A stretch of 64,000 nucleotides of DNA, from contig JANYAM010000199.1 in the NCBI GenBank assembly GCA_025361365.1, positions 1-64,000 of the forward strand. The letters run 5' to 3'. Position numbers and translations under genes: made by a program. The first letter of the stretch is position 1. Every line of letters begins with the position of its first letter. This document shows positions 56,970 through 64,000 of the stretch, piece by piece. The DNA is from Opitutus sp. GTDB lineage: Bacteria; Verrucomicrobiota; Verrucomicrobiia; Opitutales; Opitutaceae. The notes beneath the pieces are model-generated. The model was not told the DNA's origin, ran no database searches, and saw only the letters and a program-made list of their open reading frames with translations.

Positions 56970-57878
56970 TCAGGGCGCGCGTTTCGGCATCATGGTGTCG
57001 CGGACGTTGGCCATGACCTGGCGGAAGGTGATCTCCGCGCGCAGCCGCGTGTTCGTGCCGAAGTCATAACCATCCGGGCCCCACGACGAGCGCAGCCCGA
57101 GGCCGATGATCCACTGGGTCTTGGAATTGAAGGTGTATTTCTTGGGCGCATACCACAGCACGCTGGGTTGCAGATAAAAAAAGCTATCCGTCCGGCTCCC
57201 GATCAGCGCGGTGGTGGCGTAGGTGGCCGAAAACGTCCACTTGACCTGGCCCAGGTCATAGATGGCGCCGCCGGTGAGCGAGGCGGAGTCGTCATGGGGC
57301 TCGTTGGTGCCGAAGCGGCCGAGGGCGGAACTGGCCGTGATGACGTCGAGGCCGACGCTGGCGAAGGTGGTGAGCTTGGGGTTGCGCCGCGAATGCCGTT
57401 GGATCGTCAGGCTCGGCTGGTAGTGGTTCTGCCCATCCGTCATGTCGATCGGCGGGGTGCCGTGGGGATGCGAAAAGTTGAAGGCGATGCTGGCCTCGTG
57501 CTGCGGGCGGAGCCATTCCTTGAAGACATATTTGGTGCCGATGCGGATCTCGCCGACACCGTAGCCCACGTCCTGGTCGCCGAGCCCGTGGGTGATATAG
57601 GTGGCCGCCTCGGAGCTAAGTTCGAAATTGTCGTTCAGCGCCCAGCGCAGGCCCATGTCGGTGCGGAGGTAATCGTGCCGGATCAGGTCGCTGATGTGCG
57701 GGTGGAAGATCAGCTTGACGGTGCCAGGCGGATCCAGGTCGGGCAGTTCAAAATCGAACAGGCCGCGGATCTGCGAAAAAAACGGCCGCGGTGGCGCCGG
57801 CACAACCGGGTCGGCGGAGGTCGTCTGGGCGTGCGCGGTGAGGCCGAGCAGGGCGAAGAGGAACAGGGAGCGAACCAT
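56970..57878 (-). CDS. Exported beta-rich protein, probable outer-membrane barrel
   Basis: The 302-residue protein has a signal peptide (about 1-17) and a segment FDFELPDLDPPGTVKLIFHP. Alternating hydrophobic/polar strands then continue to the C-terminal TRLRAEITFRQV region, as in transporter-like barrels of the MetA-pathway/DUF family type. The exact family is not recognised. It starts 11 bases after the NusG-like gene and is probably co-transcribed with it and aroQ. Confidence 0.7.
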   Translation of the reverse strand: MVRSLFLFALLGLTAHAQTTSADPVVPAPPRPFFSQIRGLFDFELPDLDPPGTVKLIFHPHISDLIRHDYLRTDMGLRWALNDNFELSSEAATYITHGLGDQDVGYGVGEIRIGTKYVFKEWLRPQHEASIAFNFSHPHGTPPIDMTDGQNHYQPSLTIQRHSRRNPKLTTFASVGLDVITASSALGRFGTNEPHDDSASLTGGAIYDLGQVKWTFSATYATTALIGSRTDSFFYLQPSVLWYAPKKYTFNSKTQWIIGLGLRSSWGPDGYDFGTNTRLRAEITFRQVMANVRDTMMPKRAP

Positions 57879-57889
57879 GGCGTGGGAAG

Positions 57890-58402
57890 TCAGGGTAGCA
57901 GTTGAAGGTTTTCGAGCGGAAGGCGGACCAGCAAGCCTTGTTGCAGCACGTCCACGGACACGACAATGCCCTGCGGGTTCGCGGGATTGTCGACATAGCC
58001 CTCGAGGCCGTGCAGCGGCCCGCCCTGCACGCGGACATGCGTGCCCTTGCGGACCAGCGGGTGGATGGCGGCCTCGAAACCGGAGGCGCAGATGAGCTTC
58101 ACGGCCTCCAGCTGGCGCAGGAAGACCTCCTCGTTCTCGACCAGCATCGCCCGGACCAGCAGGTCCTGCTGGTAGATACGGTCCTTGCGGGCGGGCTCGA
58201 GCCGGGCGAACACGTAGCCGGCAAAAAGTGGCTTGGTGAAGGTCTTCTTTTGCGTGCCATAGCGGCGCACGCTTTGGATGAGCGCCAGGTAGTGCGCGAA
58301 TTGTTCGCGCGCCATCAGGTCGGCGAATTTTTTCTCGCACCGTGGCCTGGTATGACAGGCAAACCAGCGCGGGCTGGCGAAATCGGGCAGGTGCTGGCCC
58401 AT
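57890..58402 (-). CDS. NusG-family transcription antiterminator paralogue (RfaH/UpxY-like)
   Basis: The 170-residue protein has an N-terminal NGN domain (RWFACHTRPRCEKKFADLM, then TKPLFAGYVFARLEP) and a C-terminal KOW motif (RKGTHVRVQGGPLHGLEGYV). Specialised NusG paralogues such as RfaH and UpxY act on particular operons, often for surface polysaccharides. The housekeeping nusG normally lies beside secE and rplK, so this copy is likely specialised. It follows aroQ by 2 bases. Confidence 0.85.
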   Translation of the reverse strand: MGQHLPDFASPRWFACHTRPRCEKKFADLMAREQFAHYLALIQSVRRYGTQKKTFTKPLFAGYVFARLEPARKDRIYQQDLLVRAMLVENEEVFLRQLEAVKLICASGFEAAIHPLVRKGTHVRVQGGPLHGLEGYVDNPANPQGIVVSVDVLQQGLLVRLPLENLQLLP

Positions 58403-58404
58403 GC

Positions 58405-58833
58405 TCAGAGCTTGGCGAGCAACCGCAGGGCCTCCCCATAGCCCGGGAAGCCCTTCCCGGAAACCATCGCGATGCAGGCGCCGGCGGTCATGGACTTGCG
58501 GCGGAATTTCTCGCGCTTCTTGATATCGGAAATATGGACCTCGACGGCGGGCCGGCCGGCAGCCTTCAGGGCGTCGTGCAGGGCGATGCTGGTGTGGGAG
58601 TAGGCGCCGAAGTTGACGATGAAGGCGTCGACGCCGCGGTCGGTGAGGGCGTGGATCTTGTCCACCAGCGCACCCTCGTGGGCCGACTGGAAGAACACGG
58701 TTGAGCAACCGAGGCGCTTCGCCTCGGTGCGGATGAATTTCTCCAGGTCGGCCAGCGTGGCGGTGCCGTAGATCCCCGGTTCGCGTTTGCCGAGGCGGTC
58801 AAGGTTGGGGCCGTGGAGGATGGCGATTTTCAC
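58405..58833 (-). CDS. aroQ: Type II 3-dehydroquinate dehydratase
   Basis: The 142-residue enzyme catalyses the third shikimate-pathway step. Visible motifs are HGPNLDRLGKREPGIYG (catalytic tyrosine in IYG), FQSAHEGALVDKIH, NFGAYSHTSIALHDAL and VEVHISDIKKREKFRRKS. Most relatives have NPGAYTHTS, so the P-to-F change is a local peculiarity. The start must be the GTG 58833-58831, because a stop lies in frame four codons upstream. Confidence 0.94.
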   Translation of the reverse strand: MKIAILHGPNLDRLGKREPGIYGTATLADLEKFIRTEAKRLGCSTVFFQSAHEGALVDKIHALTDRGVDAFIVNFGAYSHTSIALHDALKAAGRPAVEVHISDIKKREKFRRKSMTAGACIAMVSGKGFPGYGEALRLLAKL

Positions 58834-58841
58834 AGGAGGAG

Positions 58842-58912
58842 GTCACCACGAAACACACGAAATACACGAAAGGTGAAGTTCATTTCGTGTGTTTGGTGTA
58901 TTTCGTGGTGGT
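58842..58912. repeat. CACGAAA hairpin repeat, copy 1
   Basis: The left arm (58843-58871) has CACGAAA three times at 9-base spacing. The right arm (58883-58910) is its imperfect complement (TTTCGTGT, TTTGGTGT, TTTCGTGG). The loop is about 11 bases. It fills the gap between aroQ and the Nif3 gene and touches the Nif3 stop codon. Confidence 0.8.
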
Positions 58913-59664
58913 CACAAGGGATTGTCGGTTTCGATGAATTCCCAGGGCAGGTGGAATTTCTTGGCCAGCTCGGCCGCGAGCGCCTTCACCCCGTGCACCT
59001 CCGTGGCGTAGTGGCCGCAGCAGATGAGGTTGAGCCGGTGCTCCTCGGCGTAGTTGAACCACTCCTCGCGGAGCTCGCCGGTGATGAGCGTATCGACGCC
59101 GGCGGCGACCAGTTGCGGCACGGCGCTGTTGCCGCTGCCGCTGCAGAATGCGACCTGCTTGGGGACGGCGGGACCGCAGTCGATGGTGGTGACCCGCGGG
59201 TAGAGCTCCTCGAGGCGGGCGCACAGCTGGGAGCGCTTGAGCTTGTTGGGGGCGATCCAGCCGATGAACTCGCCTTCATGCGGGAGGAACTGGCGCTTGG
59301 GTTTCAGGCCGAGCTGGCGGGCGAGGATGACGTTGTTGCCGAGTTCGTCGTGGGCGTCGAGCGGGAGGTGGCTGGAGTAAACGGCGCAGTTGCCGCGGAC
59401 GAGGGCGGCGAAGCGGCTGTAAACCGGGCCGGTCAGCGGCTGGACGCCGCCCCAGAACAGGCCGTGGTGCACGAGGAGGAAATCCACACCTCGCTCGGCG
59501 GCGCGCTCGAACGGCACCAACCCCGCATCCACCGCCGCGCCGATGCGGGTCACGCGGCCGTCGTTGGCGACCTGCAGGCCGTTGTGCGCGCCGGGAAAGT
59601 CCCGGAACGCCGCCCGGCGGGTGCGTTTGTCGCAATAATCGACGAGTTGCTGGAGCGAGGCCAT
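58912..59664 (-). CDS. Nif3-like dinuclear metal-centre protein
   Basis: The 250-residue protein matches the NIF3/YbgI family: FPGAHNGLQVAN near the start, LLVHHGLFWGG (metal-binding histidines), FCSGSGNSA, TGELREEWFNYAEEH and CGHYATEVHGVKALA. Members form hexameric rings with two metal ions per subunit; the substrate in bacteria is unclear (GTP cyclohydrolase-like or folate-related roles have been proposed). Divergent from the deaminase gene across 84 bases. Confidence 0.92.
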   Translation of the reverse strand: MASLQQLVDYCDKRTRRAAFRDFPGAHNGLQVANDGRVTRIGAAVDAGLVPFERAAERGVDFLLVHHGLFWGGVQPLTGPVYSRFAALVRGNCAVYSSHLPLDAHDELGNNVILARQLGLKPKRQFLPHEGEFIGWIAPNKLKRSQLCARLEELYPRVTTIDCGPAVPKQVAFCSGSGNSAVPQLVAAGVDTLITGELREEWFNYAEEHRLNLICCGHYATEVHGVKALAAELAKKFHLPWEFIETDNPL

Positions 59665-59748
59665 GTCGCAGATTGAGGGGCGGGGCGGGGCCGCGCAAGT
59701 GGACGTTTACGGGTTGCCAGACGGCGGCTGCTTCCCACCGTTGGGGCC

Positions 59749-60228
59749 ATGGCAGCCGTCAAAAAGCAGAACCCGATCGACCTCATCGCACAGGCCACCG
59801 AGGCTTTCCCCCACCGGCCGAGCTGGGACGAGTATTTCATGGCCACGGCCAAGCTCATCGCCTCGCGGTCCAACTGCGAGCGGTTGAACGTCGGCTGCAT
59901 CATCGTCACCGGCGGCGCGCGCAAGAACCGCCTCGTGGCCGCCGGCTACAACGGCTACCTGCCAGGCACGCCGCACGCCTCGCGCATCCGCGACGGCCAC
60001 GAGCAGGCCACGGTCCACGCCGAGCAGAACGCCATCGCCGACGCCGCCCGCCGCGGTTCGAGCGTGGACGGCTGCACGGCCTACGTGACGCACTTCCCGT
60101 GCATCAATTGCGCCAAGATCCTCGCGGCCGCCGGCATCGCCGAGATCCGCTACCACGAGGATTACCACAACGATCCGCTGGTCGCGCCCATCCTGAATGA
60201 TGCGGGCGTGAACATCACCAAGCTCTGA
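59749..60228 (+). CDS. Deoxycytidylate (dCMP) deaminase
   Basis: The 159-residue protein has zinc-binding motifs HAEQNAI (catalytic glutamate) and PCINCAK, preceded by GYNGYLPGTPH. This is the usual pattern of dCMP deaminase (ComEB-like), which converts dCMP to dUMP for thymidylate synthesis. ATG at 59749. The YqgE gene begins 28 bases after its stop. Confidence 0.93.
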   Translation: MAAVKKQNPIDLIAQATEAFPHRPSWDEYFMATAKLIASRSNCERLNVGCIIVTGGARKNRLVAAGYNGYLPGTPHASRIRDGHEQATVHAEQNAIADAARRGSSVDGCTAYVTHFPCINCAKILAAAGIAEIRYHEDYHNDPLVAPILNDAGVNITKL

Positions 60229-60256
60229 GCGCCGGGCGCCCGGCGTCCACTCCCCG

Positions 60257-60820
60257 ATGAAGGAACGCCGCACCGCGCGCAAAGCCGACCGCCTCGCCGG
60301 CCAGCTGCTGCTGGCGCACCCGGCGCTGCGCGATCCGAACTTCAAGCGCACCGTCATCCTCCTGTCCGCGCATGACGCCGACGGGGCGATGGGCGTCGTG
60401 CTGAACCGCCCGCTGGACAAGCAGCTGGGCGAAGTGAACGCCGAGTTCGCGTTCGGCCTGCTCGCCGGAGTCCCGGTCTACGCCGGCGGGCCGGTCGAGC
60501 CCGAGCAGCTCATCATCGTTTCCTGGCAGTGGCTGGAGGCCGACCATGCCTTCCAGCTGCACTTCGGCATCGACCCCGACAAGGCCCGGGACCTGGTCGG
60601 ATCGCCCGGCGTGACCCTCCGGGCATTCCTCGGCTATGCCGGCTGGGGCAAGGGGCAGCTCGAAAGCGAGATGAAGCACGACACCTGGCTGGTCTCCACG
60701 GTCGAGGGCGAGATCCTCGGCTACAGCGATGGCGTCGCGCTCTGGCGCCAGATTCTGGGATCGATTGATCCGGAACTGAAGCTGATGGCGGACGAGCCCG
60801 AGGATCCGACCGTCAACTAA
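60257..60820 (+). CDS. YqgE/AlgH family protein
   Basis: The 187-residue protein has the family pattern AGQLLLAHPALRDPNFKRTV, DGAMGVVLNRPLDKQLG, YAGGPVEPEQLIIV and FLGYAGWGKGQLESE. The family is conserved in many bacteria, but its biochemical function is not known. It is downstream of the deaminase gene in one likely operon and converges with the M24 peptidase gene. Confidence 0.93.
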   Translation: MKERRTARKADRLAGQLLLAHPALRDPNFKRTVILLSAHDADGAMGVVLNRPLDKQLGEVNAEFAFGLLAGVPVYAGGPVEPEQLIIVSWQWLEADHAFQLHFGIDPDKARDLVGSPGVTLRAFLGYAGWGKGQLESEMKHDTWLVSTVEGEILGYSDGVALWRQILGSIDPELKLMADEPEDPTVN

Positions 60821-60837
60821 TCGCAGCGGCGGCCGCT

Positions 60838-62133
60838 TCAGCCGAACGGTTGGTCGAGGGATGGGCTTTGGGGCGTGAAGAACTCCGGCCCGTGCTCGGT
60901 GATGTGCAGGCAGTCTTCGAGGCGGATGCCGAACTCACCATAAATGGCGATGGTCGGCTCGTCGCTGAAACACATGCCCGGCTGGATGGGGGTCCGGTTG
61001 CCGCGGACGAAGTTCGTCCATTCGTGGTAATCGAGACCGATGCCGTGGCCGGTGCGGTGGGGCAGGCCGGGCAGCCGGTAGTCCGGGCCAAAGCCGGCCT
61101 TGGTGATGACTGCGCGCGCGGCGGCATCGACATTTTCGCAAGGCGCCCCGATCTTGACCGCGGCAAACGCGGCGTCCTGCGCCTCGCGCTCGATGTTCCA
61201 GATGTCCCGCTGGCGCTGCGTCGGCCGGCCGAAGACAAAGGTGCGGGTGATATCGGATTGGTAGCCGTCCAAGGTGCAGCCGCCGTCCATGAGGACGACG
61301 TCGCCTTCCTGGAGCACCTGCGGCGTGATGCTGCCGTGGGGGAAGGCGGTGAACTTGCCGAAGCTGCAGAAGATCCCGCCCTCGGCGCCGCCGAGCGCGG
61401 CGATGGCCGCGGCGCAATTGCCCGCGAATTCCGGCTGCGGCATGCCCTCGCGCACCGTGAGCCAGGTGGCGCGGTAGGCGGCGAGCGCAATCTCATTGGA
61501 GCGCTTGAGCAGCGCGATTTCCGCGGGAGACTTGAACATCCGGCAACCGGCGGTGACGGGGTCGGCGCTGACGTAATCGAAGGCCGGCGCCTCGCGCCGG
61601 ATACCGTCGAACAGGAAGAAGCGCACGCGTTCCTCCATGCCGATGCGGCCGGTGCGGAGGCCGCGGTCGTGGAAAATCTCCGCCACGCGCTTGTAAGGAC
61701 TCTCGTCTTCTTCCCAGGTGCGCACGTCACGGCCAAGTTTGATGAGCTCGCGGGCGCGCTCCTCCTCGAACTTCGGGCAGACATAGGCCGGTTCGCCCGT
61801 GGCGGGAATGACCACGGCGAACATGCGCTCGCTGTTGCTCCACCGGATGCCGGTGAAGTAATGGAAGCTCGAGCCCGGCTCGAGATAGATGGCGCCGATC
61901 TTGTGCTCAGCCATGAGCTGCTGGGCCCGGGTGATGCGGGCGCGGCGTTCGTCGAGGGTGATGGGAGCGACGCCGTCGGTCATGCGGCGGAGCGCGCGGA
62001 TGGACTCGGGCAGGGCGGCCGGGGCGGTCGGCGCACTGGTCATGTTCTGGGCTTGGGCGGACGAGCCGCCCAGCAGGGCGGCGCCGGTGGCGCCGGCGGA
62101 GAGGCGAATAAAGGCTCTGCGGTCAAGGCACAT
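60838..62133 (-). CDS. Tat-exported M24 (Xaa-Pro aminopeptidase-like) metallopeptidase
   Basis: Starting at ATG 62133-62131 the protein has 431 residues. The first 30 are a twin-arginine signal (LDRRAFIRLSAGATGAALLG). A creatinase-like N-terminal domain precedes the pita-bread domain with metal ligands in VVLMDGGC, YQSDITRTF, GHGIGLDYHE, FSDEPTIAIYGE and IRLEDCLHI. It cleaves N-terminal residues before proline, or is a related dipeptidase, and should act folded in the periplasm. Confidence 0.92.
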   Translation of the reverse strand: MCLDRRAFIRLSAGATGAALLGGSSAQAQNMTSAPTAPAALPESIRALRRMTDGVAPITLDERRARITRAQQLMAEHKIGAIYLEPGSSFHYFTGIRWSNSERMFAVVIPATGEPAYVCPKFEEERARELIKLGRDVRTWEEDESPYKRVAEIFHDRGLRTGRIGMEERVRFFLFDGIRREAPAFDYVSADPVTAGCRMFKSPAEIALLKRSNEIALAAYRATWLTVREGMPQPEFAGNCAAAIAALGGAEGGIFCSFGKFTAFPHGSITPQVLQEGDVVLMDGGCTLDGYQSDITRTFVFGRPTQRQRDIWNIEREAQDAAFAAVKIGAPCENVDAAARAVITKAGFGPDYRLPGLPHRTGHGIGLDYHEWTNFVRGNRTPIQPGMCFSDEPTIAIYGEFGIRLEDCLHITEHGPEFFTPQSPSLDQPFG

Positions 62134-62314
62134 GGGATTGGGGGGCTGGGACGAGGCTGCCGACACGGCCTCCCAAGACGAGTCCTAATGGGCAATGGCT
62201 AGGTAGTTAGGGAATCGGGCCCAACGCCGCTTTCGCGTTTTCGCCGGCGGCCCGCCCGGGAGAAATCTTTTCCTTTGACAGGGTAGGCCGCCGCCATCTT
62301 CTTCCTTAGTTTTT

Positions 62315-62440
62315 ATGAAAGTCGTCTCCTCCATCAAATCCGCCAAGATGCGTCACCCGGCCTGCCAGGTCGTTCGGCGCAAGGGCAAGATCTACGTCAT
62401 CAACAAAGTCGAACCGCGTTACAAGGCGCGCCAAGGCTAA
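62315..62440 (+). CDS. rpmJ: 50S ribosomal protein L36, cysteine-poor (YkgO-like) form
   Basis: The 41-residue protein [14 protein letters not shown] ... [11 protein letters not shown] matches the YkgO-type L36. It has a single cysteine (PACQVV) and lacks the four-ligand zinc ribbon. Transcription probably starts from the TTGACA at 62275-62280; no strong -10 box follows at the standard distance. The L31 gene begins 17 bases after its stop. Confidence 0.93.
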   Translation: MKVVSSIKSAKMRHPACQVVRRKGKIYVINKVEPRYKARQG

Positions 62441-62457
62441 TTAATCCCCTCTTTACC

Positions 62458-62712
62458 GTGAAGAACGAAGGCCATCCCGCTCTCAACAACGTCTGCTTCC
62501 TCGACATCGGAACAGGCAAGAAATTCCTGACCAAGTCCACGATGAAGTCCGCCCGCACCGAGAAGATCGACGGCCAGGACTACTTCGTCATCGTGCGCGA
62601 CGTCACCATGGACTCGCATCCCGCCTACACCGGCGAGAAGCGCATGGTCGACACCGCCGGCCGCGTGGAGAAGTTCACCACGAAGTTCAAGCGCGCCACC
62701 AAGGTCAAGTAA
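62458..62712 (+). CDS. rpmE: 50S ribosomal protein L31, type B
   Basis: The 84-residue protein starts with GTG (VKNEGHPALNNVCFLDIGTG). It has the L31 core SDSHPAYTG-like segment (MDSHPAYTGEKRMVDTAGRVEKF) and lacks the CxxC zinc motif, which defines type B. Length and context beside rpmJ support the call. A strong terminator follows 24 bases later. Confidence 0.93.
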   Translation: MKNEGHPALNNVCFLDIGTGKKFLTKSTMKSARTEKIDGQDYFVIVRDVTMDSHPAYTGEKRMVDTAGRVEKFTTKFKRATKVK

Positions 62713-62735
62713 GCCGGCTTTCAGCCTGCTCCCCG

Positions 62736-62763
62736 AAGCCCTCCCATGGCGGAGGGCTTTTTT
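62736..62763 (+). terminator. Rho-independent terminator of rpmJ-rpmE
   Basis: A 9-bp stem AAGCCCTCC / GGAGGGCTT (62736-62744 and 62751-62759) with a 6-base loop runs directly into six T residues (62758-62763). Confidence 0.93.
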
Positions 62764-62765
62764 GT

Positions 62766-62842
62766 GTCACCCCGAAATACACGAAACCCACGAAAAAGTG
62801 TAGGCACGGGGTAATTTCGTGTGTTTCGTGTGTTTCGTGGTG
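62766..62842. repeat. CACGAAA hairpin repeat, copy 2
   Basis: The left arm (62766-62795: CCGAAATACACGAAAC core) and right arm (62813-62842: TTTCGTGTGTTTCGTGTG core) form a long imperfect hairpin of about 28 bp. It has the same 9-base CACGAAA period as copy 1. The right arm contains the likely GTG start of the following phosphatase gene. Confidence 0.8.
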
Positions 62843-63484
62843 CCGCCCCGGTTAATCATCTTCGACTGTGATTCGACGCTCAGTGCCATCGAGGGCATTG
62901 ACGAGCTGGCGCGCGCGCGCGGCCCGCAGGTGTTCGCCGAGGTCGAGGCCATGACGACCGCCGCCATGGAGGGCAAAATCGCCGTCGAGGATGTTTTTGC
63001 CCGCCGCTTGGCCATTATCCAGCCGCGTCGTGCCGATGTCGCCGCGGTCGCCCGACTGTATATCGAACGCGTGGAGCCCACGGCGCTTGCAACCATCGCC
63101 CAGCTCAAGGCGGCCGGCTGGACGCCCTTGATCCTGAGCGGCGGCTTCCGCCAGATTATCGAGCCGCTGGCGGCCCATCTCGGTATCGCGCGGATCGAAG
63201 CGGTGGATTTGGCTTTCGACGTCGCGGGCAGCTATGCCGGCTATGATGCCAAATTCCCCACGACGCGTTCCGGCGGCAAGCCCGAATTAATCACCGCGCT
63301 CCAACGCGAACTGGCTCCGGCCCGCACGGTCATGGTGGGCGACGGGGCGAGCGACCTCGAGGCCAAGCCCGTGGTGGATCTCTTCGTCGGTTTCGGGCGC
63401 TACACCCCGCGCGCCAAGGTGAAGGCCGGGGCGCACGCCTTCATCAACAGCCTGGCCGAGCTGCCAGCCCTGCTCAAGGGATGA
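62840..63484 (+). CDS. HAD-family phosphatase, phosphoserine phosphatase-like
   Basis: The protein of about 214 residues has HAD motif I FDCDSTL (D9 and D11), motif II LILSGG, and motif IV VGDGASDLEA, with the SerB-type cap region between. Phosphoserine phosphatase, the last step of serine synthesis, is the most likely function, though related HAD-IB enzymes cannot be excluded. Start codons are GTGs inside the preceding repeat (62837 or 62840), so the repeat supplies the 5' end. The stop overlaps the next start (ATGA). Confidence 0.85.
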   Translation: MPPRLIIFDCDSTLSAIEGIDELARARGPQVFAEVEAMTTAAMEGKIAVEDVFARRLAIIQPRRADVAAVARLYIERVEPTALATIAQLKAAGWTPLILSGGFRQIIEPLAAHLGIARIEAVDLAFDVAGSYAGYDAKFPTTRSGGKPELITALQRELAPARTVMVGDGASDLEAKPVVDLFVGFGRYTPRAKVKAGAHAFINSLAELPALLKG

Positions 63485-64000
63485 GCTTTCCGCGCGACCT
63501 GTCCGCTTATGCCGATCCCGCGAATGCGGGAATGTGGGAGGTGATCAAGTCCCGCGCCGCGGCCGAGCCGTTCAACGTGGTGGTGACAGCCATCTTCGCC
63601 CTGGCGGTGCTGCACACTTTTTTCTGCCCGAAACTGATGCACGCAGCGCATGCCGCACCGCCCGGCAGCCCGCGCGCCCGGGTCCTGCACGTGCTGGGCG
63701 AAGTCGAGATGGTGTTCGGCCTTTGGGTGGCGGTCCTGGCCGTGGTATTTCTCTGGGCGAAGGGTGCCGGCGCGCTGGGGCATTATTTCAGCGGTGTCAG
63801 TTTCACTGAGCCGCTCTTCGTGATCGTCATCATGGTGCTGGCCTCGACCCGGCCGGTCATGCGGCTGGCCGAGCAAAGCCTGCGGCTGGTGGCATCGTTG
63901 GGCGGCGGCCGGCCGGTGGCGTGGTGGCTGTCGATCCTGACGGTCGCGCCACTGCTGGGCTCGGTCATTACCGAGCCGGCGGCCATGACCATCGCGGCGC
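63481..64000 (+). CDS. Putative Na+/H+ antiporter (Na_H_antiport_3 type), 3' end cut off
   Basis: 173 residues are visible, with at least four membrane helices (about 28-48, 74-96, 105-122 and 146-165). The SVITEPAAMTIAA segment near the cut end resembles conserved antiporter motifs of the PF07399 family, found in Verrucomicrobiota and Chlamydiae. Its ATG overlaps the phosphatase stop, so the two are coupled. Family assignment is from memory of that motif and is moderately sure. Confidence 0.68.
   Translation, partial: MSFPRDLSAYADPANAGMWEVIKSRAAAEPFNVVVTAIFALAVLHTFFCPKLMHAAHAAPPGSPRARVLHVLGEVEMVFGLWVAVLAVVFLWAKGAGALGHYFSGVSFTEPLFVIVIMVLASTRPVMRLAEQSLRLVASLGGGRPVAWWLSILTVAPLLGSVITEPAAMTIAA

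Noticed and set aside
58842-62842. CRISPR-like short repeats with CACGAAA units
   Set aside because: Units are 9 bases apart with no unique spacers, form hairpins, and no cas genes are present.

Overview
The window is GC-rich, densely coded DNA with no gap over 300 bases lacking a gene. It looks like a chromosome of a Verrucomicrobiota bacterium, most probably Opitutaceae. That placement is an inference from gene content: many duplicated MacB/FtsX permeases, pseudopilin operons, cysteine-poor L36 and L31 proteins, and a Na_H_antiport_3-type transporter. No tRNA, rRNA, CRISPR array, transposase or phage gene was seen.

Layout. 1-3.4 kb: a cut-off sensor kinase, then a coupled dehydrogenase and HTH/metallo-hydrolase pair. 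3.4-15.7 kb: a TolC-type channel and four giant FtsX permeases with an ankyrin gene among them. 15.7-23.3 kb: two three-gene pseudopilin sets around a NarL-type regulator, headed by a NarX-type kinase. 23.5-26.4 kb: an ABC ATPase and two methyltransferases (an Rsm22 relative and a METTL25-like enzyme). 26.4-33.4 kb: beta-propeller, two giant permeases, TPR protein. 33.5-46.7 kb: HlyD adaptor, ABC ATPase, four giant permeases (one with an in-frame stop) and a DUF4097 protein. 46.8-50.1 kb: an NtrB/NtrC-like two-component system headed by a small membrane protein. 50.1-53.5 kb: a MacA/ATPase/MacB set. 53.7-64 kb: housekeeping genes (S10 peptidase, coaD, pgsA, pgpA, NusG paralogue, aroQ, Nif3, dCMP deaminase, YqgE, M24 peptidase, rpmJ, rpmE, SerB-like phosphatase, antiporter).

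Main discovery. Five minus-strand transcription units start with a clear sigma-54 promoter (TGGCA, GG-N10-GC). About 100-120 bases upstream of each lies the same dyad element, TCCC-N6-GGGA, usually with a third half-site (GGGA or GAAA) eight bases further out. The five units are the TolC gene, the four-permease operon, the propeller/two-permease operon, the HlyD/ATPase/four-permease operon, and the two-component system itself. The window therefore appears to hold a self-contained, autoregulated sigma-54 regulon that switches on a dispersed multi-permease ABC export machine. It comprises ten duplicated-FtsX permeases of the ADOP type (a family usually described as orphans without ATPases), with an ATPase, adaptor and outer-membrane channel under the same signal.

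Other notable items are a nonsense codon at codon 9 of one permease, two copies of a CACGAAA hairpin repeat that overlap gene ends, and a second purine-rich hairpin overlapping a permease stop codon.
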